The position numbers were made by a program, and so were the translations under genes. Below the pieces are notes generated by a model. The model made no database searches. It was not told the origin of the DNA and worked only from the letters and a program-made list of their open reading frames with translations. Shown here one piece after another: positions 7,010-15,945 of a stretch of DNA of 64,000 nt (position 1 is the first letter of the stretch; the number at the start of each line of letters is the position of its first letter). Source of the DNA: Lachnospiraceae bacterium (GTDB lineage: Bacteria > Bacillota > Clostridia > Lachnospirales > Lachnospiraceae); assembly GCA_017622875.1 (NCBI GenBank), contig JAGAQG010000063.1, forward strand, positions 1 through 64,000, read 5' to 3'.

Positions 7010-8800
7010 ATGACAATCACAAAGGACATTAAATATATCGGAGTTAACGATCATGAGGTTGACTTATTTGAAGGCCAGTATATAGTACCAAATGGTATGG
7101 CTTACAATTCTTATGCAATCATGGATGAAAAGATTGCAATTATGGATACGGTAGATAAGAACTTTACACACCAGTGGCTGGATAATATTCAGCAGACCTT
7201 AGGTGATAAAAAGCCTGATTATCTGGTAGTTCAGCATATGGAGCCAGACCATTCTGCCAATATTGACAACTTCTTAAAAGTATATCCGGAAGCAGTGGTT
7301 GTTTCTTCCGCAAAAGCGTTTGCAATGATGAAAAATTTCTTTGGAACTGATTATGAAGACAGAAGAATCGTTGTAGGTGAAGGTGACACATTGAATCTTG
7401 GAAAGCACGTGTTGGCATTCGTAGCTGCGCCGATGGTTCACTGGCCGGAAGTTATCGTAACCTACGATACTTATGACAAAGTATTATTCTCAGCAGATGG
7501 TTTTGGGAAATTTGGTGCGTTAGATGTAGAAGAAGACTGGGCATGTGAAGCTCGCCGATACTACATTGGCATCGTTGGAAAATACGGTGCGCAGGTACAG
7601 GCACTCTTAAAAAAGGCAGCAGGACTTGATATTCAGATCATCTGTCCGCTGCATGGTCCGGTGCTGACAGAAAATTTAGGCTACTATATTAATTTATACG
7701 ATATCTGGTCTTCCTACGAAGTAGAAAGCGATGGAATCGTGATTGCCTATACCTCCATTTATGGAAATACAAAGGCAGCAGTGGAACTGCTTGCTCAGAA
7801 AGTAAAGGAAAAAGGCTGTCCGAAGGTTGTGATTCATGACCTTGCCCGCTGTGATATGGCAGAAGCAGTAGAAGATGCATTCCGCTATGGAAAACTGGTG
7901 CTTGCAACAACTACTTACAATGCAGACATTTTCCCATTTATGAAGGAATTTATCCATCACTTAACAGAAAGAAATTACCAGAAACGTATCGTTGGTCTGA
8001 TGGAAAATGGTTCCTGGGCTCCGTTGGCTGCGAAAGTTATGAGAAGAATGTTTGAAGGCAGCAAAAATCTTACATTTACAGATACGACTGTAAAAATTCT
8101 CTCTGCATTGAATGATGACAGCAAGGCTCAGATTGAAGCAATGGCAAATGAGCTTTGCATGGACTATTTACAGCAGCAGGAACACACAGCAAACAAAAAC
8201 GACCTGACAGCATTATTTAATATCGGATATGGTTTATATGTGGTAACTTCTAACGATGGAAAGAAGGACAATGGTCTGATTGTAAACACAGTTTCTCAGG
8301 TAACCAATACACCGAACCGTATTGCGGTAACAATCAATAAAGCGAACTATTCACATCATGTGATTAAACAGACCGGAATCATGAATGTAAACTGCCTGGA
8401 CACAACCGCCCCATTTGAAATCTTCCAGAGATTTGGCTTCCAGAGCGGACGTTCTGCAGATAAATTTGCGGGAATGGAAATATTGAAATCTGACAATGGA
8501 CTGGCATTTTTACCTAGATATATCAATTCCTTCATGTCCTTGAAGGTTGATGATTATGTAGATTTAGATACTCACGGAATGTTCATCTGCTCTGTTACAG
8601 AAGCACGTGTGATTTCCAAGAACGAAACAATGACTTACACATTCTACCAGAACAATGTAAAACCAAAACCACAGACAGAAGGCAAAAAAGGTTATGTCTG
8701 CAAGGTTTGCGGATGGGTCTATGAAGGAGATCCATTACCAGAAGACATCGTTTGCCCACTGTGTAAACATGGAGCAGCAGATTTTGAACCGATTGCATAA
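7010..8800 (+). CDS. Flavodiiron protein fused to flavin reductase and rubredoxin
   Basis: The 596-residue cytoplasmic enzyme reduces O2 to water and/or NO to N2O, from family knowledge. It has four domains in order. The diiron metallo-beta-lactamase domain (1-245) has ligands in QHMEPDHS, MVHWPE, LFSADGFG and CPLHGP. The FMN flavodoxin domain (about 247-395) has the loop YTSIYGNTKAA. A flavin reductase-like domain spans about 405-545. A C-terminal rubredoxin (about 562-596) has CKVCGWVY and CPLCKHG. All metal ligands are kept. Having both reductase modules in one chain suggests a nearly self-sufficient electron path. It is monocistronic with a strong AGGAGG and an activator-type promoter. 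Confidence 0.93.
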   Translation: MTITKDIKYIGVNDHEVDLFEGQYIVPNGMAYNSYAIMDEKIAIMDTVDKNFTHQWLDNIQQTLGDKKPDYLVVQHMEPDHSANIDNFLKVYPEAVVVSSAKAFAMMKNFFGTDYEDRRIVVGEGDTLNLGKHVLAFVAAPMVHWPEVIVTYDTYDKVLFSADGFGKFGALDVEEDWACEARRYYIGIVGKYGAQVQALLKKAAGLDIQIICPLHGPVLTENLGYYINLYDIWSSYEVESDGIVIAYTSIYGNTKAAVELLAQKVKEKGCPKVVIHDLARCDMAEAVEDAFRYGKLVLATTTYNADIFPFMKEFIHHLTERNYQKRIVGLMENGSWAPLAAKVMRRMFEGSKNLTFTDTTVKILSALNDDSKAQIEAMANELCMDYLQQQEHTANKNDLTALFNIGYGLYVVTSNDGKKDNGLIVNTVSQVTNTPNRIAVTINKANYSHHVIKQTGIMNVNCLDTTAPFEIFQRFGFQSGRSADKFAGMEILKSDNGLAFLPRYINSFMSLKVDDYVDLDTHGMFICSVTEARVISKNETMTYTFYQNNVKPKPQTEGKKGYVCKVCGWVYEGDPLPEDIVCPLCKHGAADFEPIA

Positions 8801-8833
8801 TCACGGATACTCATAAAAAGTGTCAGATAAAAT

Positions 8834-8868
8834 AAAAAACTCTCGTCAGTGACGGGAGTTTTTTATTG
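8834..8868. terminator. Bidirectional terminator between flavodiiron and CDF genes
   Basis: AAAAAACTC-CGTCA and TGACG-GAGTTTTTT pair around a short loop, with A and T tracts on both sides. It sits between two convergent genes. Confidence 0.8.
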
Positions 8869-8877
8869 GCAAAAGTT

Positions 8878-9783
8878 TTAACGCTGATGTGGATGCACAT
8901 GTACCATAATGTGCTTCACTTTTGGAAAATTCTTTTCAATCGCATCATGTACGCGTTCTGCAATCACATGTCCCTCAGTTAAAGTCAGACTGCCATCCGC
9001 ACAGATTTCAATATCAACATAAATCTTATTTCCAAACATTCGTGTATGAAACATATCAATACTTAAGACGCCCTCCTGGTCCATGGCGCATTGAAGCATT
9101 TCAACCTCCATTTCTTCCGGACAGGAGTGATCTACCATTTTCCCAATGGCATCCGTAAAAATATCATAAGCAGCTTTTAAAATGAATCCGCAGATCACAA
9201 GGCTGGCAATCGGGTCAAGGACAGGAAATCCCATTCTGGCACCAGCAATACCGATGAGAGCACCCACAGAAGAGAGGGCGTCGCTGCGATGATGCCATGC
9301 ATCAGCCATAAGAGCACCGGAATCTAAAGATAGGGCATAATGTTTCGTATACCAGAACATAGCTTCCTTGCTAATGATTGAGATAATCGCTGCAATCAAT
9401 GCAAGAATCCCCGGAACTTCCAGTAAATCATAATTTCCGGCAATGATTGTTTCTGCCGCATCAATACCGATGAAAAGACCGGTCATGCAAAGAATGATTG
9501 CCAGTACGATTGCAGCTACACATTCAAAACGTTCATGTCCATATGGATGATGAGCATCAGATTCTTTAGCAGAAATCTTAACACCCATAATAACGATAAT
9601 GCTGCTGAAAACATCAGAAGCAGAGTGAACAGCATCACTGACCATGGCTCCGGAATGTGCGATGATTCCTGCCATAGCTTTAAATGCAGAAAGAATCAGG
9701 TTTCCAACGATACTGACCATAGATACATGAGTGGCAATTTTTTCAAAATCATTGTTTACAGTTACATTTTTGTTTTCTTCCAT
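8878..9783 (-). CDS. Cation diffusion facilitator (CDF) metal exporter
   Basis: The 301-residue inner-membrane protein has six helices over residues 20-210 and a cytoplasmic metal-binding C-terminal domain rich in histidine (VHVHPHQR end). HxxxD occurs in helix 2 (SDAVHSASD) and helix 5 (ADAWHHRSD), the zinc/cobalt-type coordination pattern, not the DxxxD of manganese exporters. CDF proteins export divalent metals in exchange for protons. I start at the ATG at 9783, eight bases after GGAGGC; an in-frame TTG five codons earlier overlaps that ribosome site. Metal specificity is inference. Confidence 0.9.
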   Translation of the reverse strand: MEENKNVTVNNDFEKIATHVSMVSIVGNLILSAFKAMAGIIAHSGAMVSDAVHSASDVFSSIIVIMGVKISAKESDAHHPYGHERFECVAAIVLAIILCMTGLFIGIDAAETIIAGNYDLLEVPGILALIAAIISIISKEAMFWYTKHYALSLDSGALMADAWHHRSDALSSVGALIGIAGARMGFPVLDPIASLVICGFILKAAYDIFTDAIGKMVDHSCPEEMEVEMLQCAMDQEGVLSIDMFHTRMFGNKIYVDIEICADGSLTLTEGHVIAERVHDAIEKNFPKVKHIMVHVHPHQR

Positions 9784-9907
9784 AAGTAGTGCCTCCAAGA
9801 AAGAGTCTTTACATTATATGAAGTGGACATCAAAATGTCAAGAGTTTTGCTTTGGATAATTTGCACAAAAAAATAGTAAATTTTATGCAAATCTTTGTGA
9901 AAAACTA

Positions 9908-9936
9908 TCGACATTTTTTGCGTAAAGTGCTATAAT
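9908..9936 (+). promoter_or_regulatory. Promoter of the lactate oxidation operon
   Basis: TCGACA at 9908-9913 and TATAAT at 9931-9936 have a 17-base spacer, 66 bases before etfB. No clear operator palindrome was found close to it. Confidence 0.6.
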
Positions 9937-10001
9937 TCAGAAAGATTTTCGCAGTTTAAAGTGACGAAGCGAAAAAGTGAAGAGAGGAAAAAGCAAAAGT
10001 T

Positions 10002-10790
10002 ATGAAGATTGTAGTATGTATGAAACAGGTGCCTGCTACCTCAAAGGTAGACATCGATCCGGAAACAGGTGCAATCAAACGTACATCAGGTGCAGCCAGA
10101 ACAAATCCTTATGATCTGTTTGCATTGGAAACTGCTCTGCAGATCCGTGAAAAGCTTGGCGGAACAGTGACTGTATTGACCATGGGACCACCACAGGCAG
10201 AAGAAATGATGAAAGATGCCTATACCATGGGAGCTGACGATGCGGTGATCTTATCTGATAAAAAGTTTGCAGGTGCGGACGTACTGGCAACCTCCTATGC
10301 CTTGGCACAGGGAATTCAGGTATCTGGCGGAGCGGATCTGATCATTTGCGGAAAACAGACCACTGATGGAGATACTGCACAGGTTGGTCCGGCGATTGCG
10401 GAGCATATGCATATTCCACATGCAGCGTGGGTTTCCGAAATCGTAGATGTGACAGAAAAAGATATCAGTGTACGTCAGAATCTGGTAAGTGTATCACAGG
10501 TTTCCAAAATGTCCTATCCATGTCTGATCACTGTAGAAAAGGACATGTGTGTTCCAAGACTTCCGTCCTATTTGCTGAAAAAAGCAACGAAAGACAGAGA
10601 AGTAAAGATTTTAACATTTAACGATATGCCGGATCAGGATTTAAGCAGATATGGTCTGATCGGTTCTCCGACTTCCGTAGAGAGAATGTTTAATCCGCCG
10701 GAAAAAGAAAAACAGGTATATCTGGAAGGAAATGCAGAAGAAAAAGCAGATGCATTATTTAGCATCCTGACAGATAAGAAAATCATATAG
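10002..10790 (+). CDS. etfB: Electron transfer flavoprotein beta subunit (lactate dehydrogenase complex)
   Basis: The 262-residue EtfB/FixA protein starts MKIVVCMKQVPATSKVDIDP and contains the adenine-nucleotide/FAD loop CGKQTTDGDTAQVGP near residue 115. EtfA and EtfB form a heterodimer. In bifurcating Ldh/Etf complexes the EtfB FAD splits NADH-level chemistry between ferredoxin and lactate/pyruvate. It is first in a tight operon (11-base and 3-base gaps) with ferredoxin-fused EtfA and a GlcD-type dehydrogenase, the LctBCD arrangement of Acetobacterium-type lactate oxidation. Confidence 0.92.
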   Translation: MKIVVCMKQVPATSKVDIDPETGAIKRTSGAARTNPYDLFALETALQIREKLGGTVTVLTMGPPQAEEMMKDAYTMGADDAVILSDKKFAGADVLATSYALAQGIQVSGGADLIICGKQTTDGDTAQVGPAIAEHMHIPHAAWVSEIVDVTEKDISVRQNLVSVSQVSKMSYPCLITVEKDMCVPRLPSYLLKKATKDREVKILTFNDMPDQDLSRYGLIGSPTSVERMFNPPEKEKQVYLEGNAEEKADALFSILTDKKII

Positions 10791-10801
10791 GAGGGAAGTT
10801 C

Positions 10802-11992
10802 ATGGATTTATTAAATTTTGACGTGCAGAAATGTACGCTCTGTGGTCTGTGTATTGAAAAATGTCCCTTCGAAGCGTTGACCATTGAAGGGTCAGGAATT
10901 GTAGTCAATGAAAAATGTCGTGCCTGCGGACTTTGTGTACGCAATTGTCCTGAAAAAGCAATTAAATTTGAGCAAAAGGCAAAGGCATTTGATAAGAGTG
11001 TATGGAAAAACTTTTTAATCTATGTAGAGCAGGAGAGAGGAGACATCCATCCGGTGGTCTATGAGCTGATCGGCGAAGCTCGTAAGATGGCTAAAAAAGT
11101 AGATTATCAGGTAAATTGTGTGATCGTAGGCGGAGTGGGAACTGCTGAGAATGCAAAGAAGCTTTTGGCATATGGTGTAGACAAGGTATTTGTTTATGAA
11201 CATCCGGGCTTCGAAGGTTTCAGAGCTGACTGTTACGCAGATGCAGTGGCAGATTGTATTGCGGCAAATAAGCCAAGTTCCGTTTTGATTGGGGCAACAG
11301 CCCTTGGTCGTTCTCTGGCGCCAAGACTGGCTACCAGATTCCACACAGGACTTACCGCAGACTGTACGACATTGGATATTAAAGAAAATTCAGATATGAT
11401 TCAGATTCGACCGGCCTTTGGCGGAAATATTATGGCACAGATTGCCATTACAAGATCCAGACCACAGTTTGCCACAGTTCGCTACCGTGTCATGGATAAG
11501 GCCGCAAAGGTAGAAAATCCAACGGGAGAGGTTGTCATCTGTGAAGTCAATGATAAGATGGCGGAATCGAGAATCGAAATCTTAGAGTCGAAGGTGATTG
11601 AAAAGGTAAAGAGCCTTGAGGAAGAAGACATTCTGGTTGTAGCAGGACGAGGTGTCCGAAACGAAAAAGATGTGGAAATGTGCAGGGAGCTGGCAGAAGC
11701 CCTTGGCGGTCAGCTGGCGTTTACAAGACCGATGGTGGAAAACGGATTTGGGGATACCGCTCATCAGATCGGGCTTTCCGGCAGAACGGTTCGTCCGAAG
11801 TTAATCATCACCTGCGGCGTATCAGGTGCCATTCAGTTTACTTCCTGTATGACAGGCTCCGAATGCATTGTTGCCATCAACAATGACCCTGAGGCGCAGA
11901 TCTTTAAAGTGGCACATTATTGTATCGTGGATGACTTATACAAGGTTGTACCGCATCTGACAGAGCTTGTAAAGAATCGAAAGGAGGATTAA
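10802..11992 (+). CDS. etfA: Electron transfer flavoprotein alpha subunit with N-terminal 2[4Fe-4S] ferredoxin domain
   Basis: The 396-residue protein carries an N-terminal ferredoxin domain (residues 1-65) with CTLCGLCIEKCP and CRACGLCVRNCP. The EtfA body follows, with nucleotide-binding segment VIVGGVGTAENAKK and the C-terminal FAD motif IGLSGRTVRPKL...CGVSGAIQF. The ferredoxin extension is typical of Etf subunits in electron-bifurcating or -confurcating dehydrogenases and gives a route for low-potential electrons. It lies between etfB and the dehydrogenase with almost no spacing, implying one complex of the three. Confidence 0.92.
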   Translation: MDLLNFDVQKCTLCGLCIEKCPFEALTIEGSGIVVNEKCRACGLCVRNCPEKAIKFEQKAKAFDKSVWKNFLIYVEQERGDIHPVVYELIGEARKMAKKVDYQVNCVIVGGVGTAENAKKLLAYGVDKVFVYEHPGFEGFRADCYADAVADCIAANKPSSVLIGATALGRSLAPRLATRFHTGLTADCTTLDIKENSDMIQIRPAFGGNIMAQIAITRSRPQFATVRYRVMDKAAKVENPTGEVVICEVNDKMAESRIEILESKVIEKVKSLEEEDILVVAGRGVRNEKDVEMCRELAEALGGQLAFTRPMVENGFGDTAHQIGLSGRTVRPKLIITCGVSGAIQFTSCMTGSECIVAINNDPEAQIFKVAHYCIVDDLYKVVPHLTELVKNRKED

Positions 11993-11995
11993 GTC

Positions 11996-13414
11996 ATGGC
12001 ATATCCATATAAGAAAATGACAGAAGAAGACTTTGACTATATCCGTTCGGTTACAGCGAAGGAGCGTGTCTGGGTCGGCGATGAAATTGCCAATGAATAT
12101 TTCCGTGATGAAATGCCGGAATACGGTATCTATCAGCCGGAATTATATGTAGAAGTGATCAATAAAGAAGAAGTTTCAGCAATCATGGCTTATGCATACA
12201 AGGAAAACATTCCAGTGGTCTGCCGAGGCGCAGGAACCGGTCTTGCCGGCGGTGCCACCTGTAAATATGGCGGAATCATGCTGTCTGTAATGAGAATGAA
12301 CAAAATCTTCCCGATCGATCATAAAAATCAGACTATTACAGTAGAGCCGGGAGCATTGTTGATTGATGTTCAGACAGCAGCATCAGCAGAAGGGCTGTTC
12401 TATCCACCGGATCCGGGTGAAAAGACAGCTTCTATCGGCGGAAATGTCATTACCAATGCCGGAGGTATGAAAGCAGTTCGTTACGGTCTGACAAGAGATT
12501 TTGTGCGATGCATTGAAGCGGTATTGCCAGACGGTTCTATTATGAACTTCTCTTCCAATGTCGTAAAAAATACAACAGGCTATGATGTAAAGGATTTGAT
12601 CATTGGTTCAGAAGGTACTTTATGTATCTTAACGCAGGTCACTTTAAAGCTTCTTCCGGCACCAACCTGCAGCTGTACCCTGGTTATGCCATTTAACAGT
12701 CTGGAAGAGTGTGCAGATATGGTACCAAAGGTTTTAGAACTTCCGTTCGTACCGACAGCCATTGAATTTTTAGAGCGTGAGCTGATTGATATTGTAGAGC
12801 GTAACCTGAATAAATTGTTCCCAGTAAAACAGGGAGATGCGGTACTCATTGTGATGTATGATGCTTCCAGCAAACAGGAGCTGGACAGTGCAGTAGAAGC
12901 AGCGGCAGAAGCGGCCCTTGCAAATGGCGCATTGGACTGCTGTATCGCAGGAACTCCGGAACGTGCAGGTTCTGTATGGGCAGTTCGTGGAGCAATTTTA
13001 GAGGGCATGAAGGCAGATTCCGTATCACAGGAAGAATGCGACGTTGTAGTTCCAAGAGCAAGAATCGCAGAATATGTAAAAGCGGCAAAACGTATCGCAG
13101 GTGCTCATGGAATCCGCGTAGAGCCTTGCGGTCACTGTGGAGATGGAAATATTCATACGGAAATGCTTCGTGATCCAGGCATGACTGACGAGGAATGGAA
13201 GCAGGCCACCCATGCATCCCTGACAGAGCTTTATGCATTGTCAAAAGAGCTTGGCGGACAGCTTTCCGGGGAACATGGAATCGGAAATGGACGTATTGAA
13301 TTTTTAGAGGATTTCGTTGGAGAACGAATGATCAGACTCTACAAATCCATCAAACTTGCATTTGACGATAAATTGATCCTCAATCCAGGCAAGATGATTG
13401 AGTTCAATAAATAG
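11996..13414 (+). CDS. FAD-binding GlcD/LctD-type D-2-hydroxyacid (lactate) dehydrogenase
   Basis: The 472-residue flavoenzyme belongs to the GlcD/vanillyl-alcohol-oxidase family. The PP-loop CRGAGTGLAGGATC lies near residue 80, followed by the FAD segment PGEKTASIGGNVITNAGGMK, a cap domain, and the metal/active-site segments HCGDGNIHTE and LSGEHGIGNGR. It is predicted to oxidise lactate to pyruvate and pass electrons to the EtfAB pair encoded just upstream (3-base gap). Glycolate or another 2-hydroxyacid cannot be excluded from sequence alone. The AGGAGG overlaps the end of etfA. Confidence 0.9.
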   Translation: MAYPYKKMTEEDFDYIRSVTAKERVWVGDEIANEYFRDEMPEYGIYQPELYVEVINKEEVSAIMAYAYKENIPVVCRGAGTGLAGGATCKYGGIMLSVMRMNKIFPIDHKNQTITVEPGALLIDVQTAASAEGLFYPPDPGEKTASIGGNVITNAGGMKAVRYGLTRDFVRCIEAVLPDGSIMNFSSNVVKNTTGYDVKDLIIGSEGTLCILTQVTLKLLPAPTCSCTLVMPFNSLEECADMVPKVLELPFVPTAIEFLERELIDIVERNLNKLFPVKQGDAVLIVMYDASSKQELDSAVEAAAEAALANGALDCCIAGTPERAGSVWAVRGAILEGMKADSVSQEECDVVVPRARIAEYVKAAKRIAGAHGIRVEPCGHCGDGNIHTEMLRDPGMTDEEWKQATHASLTELYALSKELGGQLSGEHGIGNGRIEFLEDFVGERMIRLYKSIKLAFDDKLILNPGKMIEFNK

Positions 13415-13427
13415 GAGGAAATTTAGG

Positions 13428-14609
13428 ATGAGTGAAAAGAAATCGTTTTTGATTGATAAAAATAAAATGCCTCTGGTAATGGGAATTGCCTTTGTAGCAT
13501 TTACAACACAGTTTGGTGGAGGTTTTGCTTCCGGTGCACAGATTTACCAGTACTTTATTAACTACGGTATCTGGTGCCTAATCTTACCGGTTTTAACACA
13601 GGGATTATATTCACTGTTCTTCTGGTATGGCATGAGATATGCATATAAACATAAAACATACGATTACAGAAGCTTTTCAGACAGCATCTATGGAAAATCA
13701 AGAGCCGTCATGTCAAATCTTTATGAAATTACCTATTTGATCATGATTGGCACAGCTTCAGCAGCAGCGTTTGCAACTGGCGGTTCTACATTAGAAACAT
13801 TGTTTGGACTTCCATACTGGCTCTGCACAGTCATCATCGGTGTGTTTATTTTTGTGATCGCATTATTTGGAACCAATGTGGTTCGTAAATGTGCATCCAC
13901 ATTGAGCGTTATGATTCTCGTTGGCCTGGTACTTGTATTAGTACCAAATATCATTGCACAGTGGCCTGCAATCGCAGAATCCGCAGGACGTATGGCATCC
14001 GGCGAGATGACAGTGCTTTCTTCTGAATCCGGTGCATTTGGTTCCGCATTATGGTCAGCTGTATTATACTTCTTCTTCCAGCTGGCATCCGTATCTGTTA
14101 CCTACCAGCAGATGGAACATGTAACAGACGAATCACAGATCAATAAAGCAGCAATCTGGATGTTTATCTGTAACTTCTTTGCAATGGAATTATCCATCGT
14201 AGGACTTCTTGCAGTAGCATATGTGGCAGAGCTTGCGACAGCTTCTGTACCAATGCTGGTACTTGTACAGAATGGTGTGGGTGCAGGAATCTTAACACCG
14301 ATCATTTCCATCCTGATCATTTTAGGTGCGATTTCTACAGCAGTAAATATGATTTCCGGTATCGTAACACGCTGTGTAAACTCCATCGAACGTCGTATGG
14401 ATTCTGATGAAAAACGTGCAAAAGGACATTTGGGAAGAAACGCAGTGTTTACACTGATCTTCACATTGCTTGCATTCGCAATTGCTCAGTTTGGTCTGAT
14501 GGCAGTTGTTAAGAAAGGATATGCATACCTTGGATATGCATCATTTATTACATTGTTCATTCCTTTTATCATTCATGCAGTGATCTTTTTTTGTTGTCAA
14601 AATGCATAA
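13428..14609 (+). CDS. YkvI-type (COG3949) membrane transporter in the lactate operon
   Basis: The 393-residue integral membrane protein has about ten to eleven helices and belongs to the poorly characterised YkvI family, distantly related to APC amino acid/neurotransmitter symporters. The glycine-rich first helix FTTQFGGGFASGAQIYQYF (about residues 25-43) is its clearest signature. I start at the ATG at 13428 after AGGAGG; a longer reading would begin inside the upstream gene. The 13-base gap to the lactate dehydrogenase implies co-transcription. The position suggests uptake of lactate or another 2-hydroxyacid in place of an LctP/LldP permease. That role is inference. Confidence 0.82.
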   Translation: MSEKKSFLIDKNKMPLVMGIAFVAFTTQFGGGFASGAQIYQYFINYGIWCLILPVLTQGLYSLFFWYGMRYAYKHKTYDYRSFSDSIYGKSRAVMSNLYEITYLIMIGTASAAAFATGGSTLETLFGLPYWLCTVIIGVFIFVIALFGTNVVRKCASTLSVMILVGLVLVLVPNIIAQWPAIAESAGRMASGEMTVLSSESGAFGSALWSAVLYFFFQLASVSVTYQQMEHVTDESQINKAAIWMFICNFFAMELSIVGLLAVAYVAELATASVPMLVLVQNGVGAGILTPIISILIILGAISTAVNMISGIVTRCVNSIERRMDSDEKRAKGHLGRNAVFTLIFTLLAFAIAQFGLMAVVKKGYAYLGYASFITLFIPFIIHAVIFFCCQNA

Positions 14610-14667
14610 TTAGAAAGAATTTTTGTGGACAATATTTACAAAAATAATTTTTGGAGAAGAAATCTCA

Positions 14668-14719
14668 TTGACATTATTTCCTAAGAAAGATATGATTATA
14701 ACGCAAATTGGTTCAACCA
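14668..14719 (+). promoter_or_regulatory. Promoter and GntR/FadR-type operator of the PLP lyase-transporter operon
   Basis: TTGACA (14668-14673), a 17-base spacer and TATGAT (14691-14696) form a good promoter. TGGTTCAACCA at 14709-14719 is a perfect palindrome of the TGGT-N3-ACCA kind bound by FadR-subfamily GntR repressors. It covers the first transcribed bases, which fits repression. The GntR gene at 17512-18210 is the natural candidate. Confidence 0.65.
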
Positions 14720-14756
14720 GTGAGTAGGTATACCAAAAAGAAAAGGAGAGAAAGGA

Positions 14757-15923
14757 ATGACAAGCAAAAAGGATTTACTGGCGCTGACTCATGTAGGAGA
14801 AGATCCACACAAATACATGAACTCAGTAACACCACCAGTCTTCATGAACACCCTGCACATCTTTGATTGCATGGCCGACTATTATGCAGCAGATGTTTTT
14901 GAAGATGAATTCTGCTATTGCAGATCAGGTAACGCAACAGGTGCCATCCTGGAGAAAAAAATCGCTGCATTGGAAAACGGTTCCAGAGCAGTTGTATTCT
15001 CAGCAGGAATGGCTGCATGTACAGCTGCGATCATGGCAACATGTAAAGCAGGAAGCCATATCATTTGTATCAAAGAATCTTATGGTCCTGTACAGCACTT
15101 ACTGGATGATGTCCTGAAAGAAAAGATGAATCTTTCTGTAACTTATGTAGATGGAAAGAAATTATCAGACTTCGAAGAAGCAATTCAGGAAAACACAAGT
15201 CTGATCATCTTAGAAAGCCCGACAACATTGTTATTCTCAGTTATTGATCTGGAAGGTGTCGCAAAACTTGCAAAAGAACACGGTATCAAAACCTATATTG
15301 ATAATACGTATTCCACACCTTTATTCCAGAAACCATTAGACATGGGAATCGACATTGTAATGCACACAATGACAAAGTACATCGGAGGACACAGCGACCT
15401 TCTCGGAGGCGTGCTCGTTTCCAAGGATGAAGAACTGATGAGAAAAGTTTTAAGCCAGAGAGATTTGTTCGGAAGCTTACAGGGCGGAATGGAAAGCTGG
15501 CTTGCAATCAGAGGTCTTCGTACTTTAGATGTACGTCTGCGCAGACATCATGAAACTGCATTAGAGGTTGCAAAATATCTTGAAAAGCATCCAAAGGTAA
15601 AACATGTATATTATACAGGTCTTGAATCCCATCCACAGTATGAGCTTGCGAGAAAGCAGCAGAAGGGTGAATGTGGATTATTAAGCTTTGAGCTTGATGG
15701 AGATAAAGAAACAACAGCGAAATTCGTAGATGCATTAAAGGTATTTGAAAGAGGAGCTTCCTGGGGCGGTTTTGAAAGCTTGGCAATTTCTTATACATAC
15801 AGCTGGACAAAAGAACAGTGTGATTTCTTAGGCATTAACAACAGCATTGTCAGATTACACTGCGGTCTGGAAGGTGCAGAAGCGCTGATTGAAGATTTAG
15901 AGCAGGCATTTGCACAGATTTAA
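14757..15923 (+). CDS. PLP-dependent Cys/Met metabolism enzyme (trans-sulfuration family lyase)
   Basis: The 388-residue protein is full length for the cystathionine gamma-synthase/beta-lyase/methionine gamma-lyase family. Substrate and cofactor segments include CRSGNATG, FSAGMAA and ESYGPVQHLL, and the PLP-binding lysine is in MTKYIGGHSD (about residue 205). At the tyrosine loop it reads YGP, closer to the YEP of MetC beta-lyases than to the YGC of classical methionine gamma-lyase, so the exact reaction is open. It is co-transcribed with an NhaC-type transporter. ridA, whose product clears the imine intermediates of such lyases, is close by. A catabolic role on sulfur amino acids is inferred. 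Confidence 0.88.
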   Translation: MTSKKDLLALTHVGEDPHKYMNSVTPPVFMNTLHIFDCMADYYAADVFEDEFCYCRSGNATGAILEKKIAALENGSRAVVFSAGMAACTAAIMATCKAGSHIICIKESYGPVQHLLDDVLKEKMNLSVTYVDGKKLSDFEEAIQENTSLIILESPTTLLFSVIDLEGVAKLAKEHGIKTYIDNTYSTPLFQKPLDMGIDIVMHTMTKYIGGHSDLLGGVLVSKDEELMRKVLSQRDLFGSLQGGMESWLAIRGLRTLDVRLRRHHETALEVAKYLEKHPKVKHVYYTGLESHPQYELARKQQKGECGLLSFELDGDKETTAKFVDALKVFERGASWGGFESLAISYTYSWTKEQCDFLGINNSIVRLHCGLEGAEALIEDLEQAFAQI

Positions 15924-15945
15924 TTCACAACATAAGGAGAAAAAC

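Noticed and set aside
12580-13244. Long minus-strand frames inside the lactate dehydrogenase gene
   Set aside because: Complement of well-supported coding sequence; compositions typical of antisense shadows (Ser/Arg/Leu/His rich).
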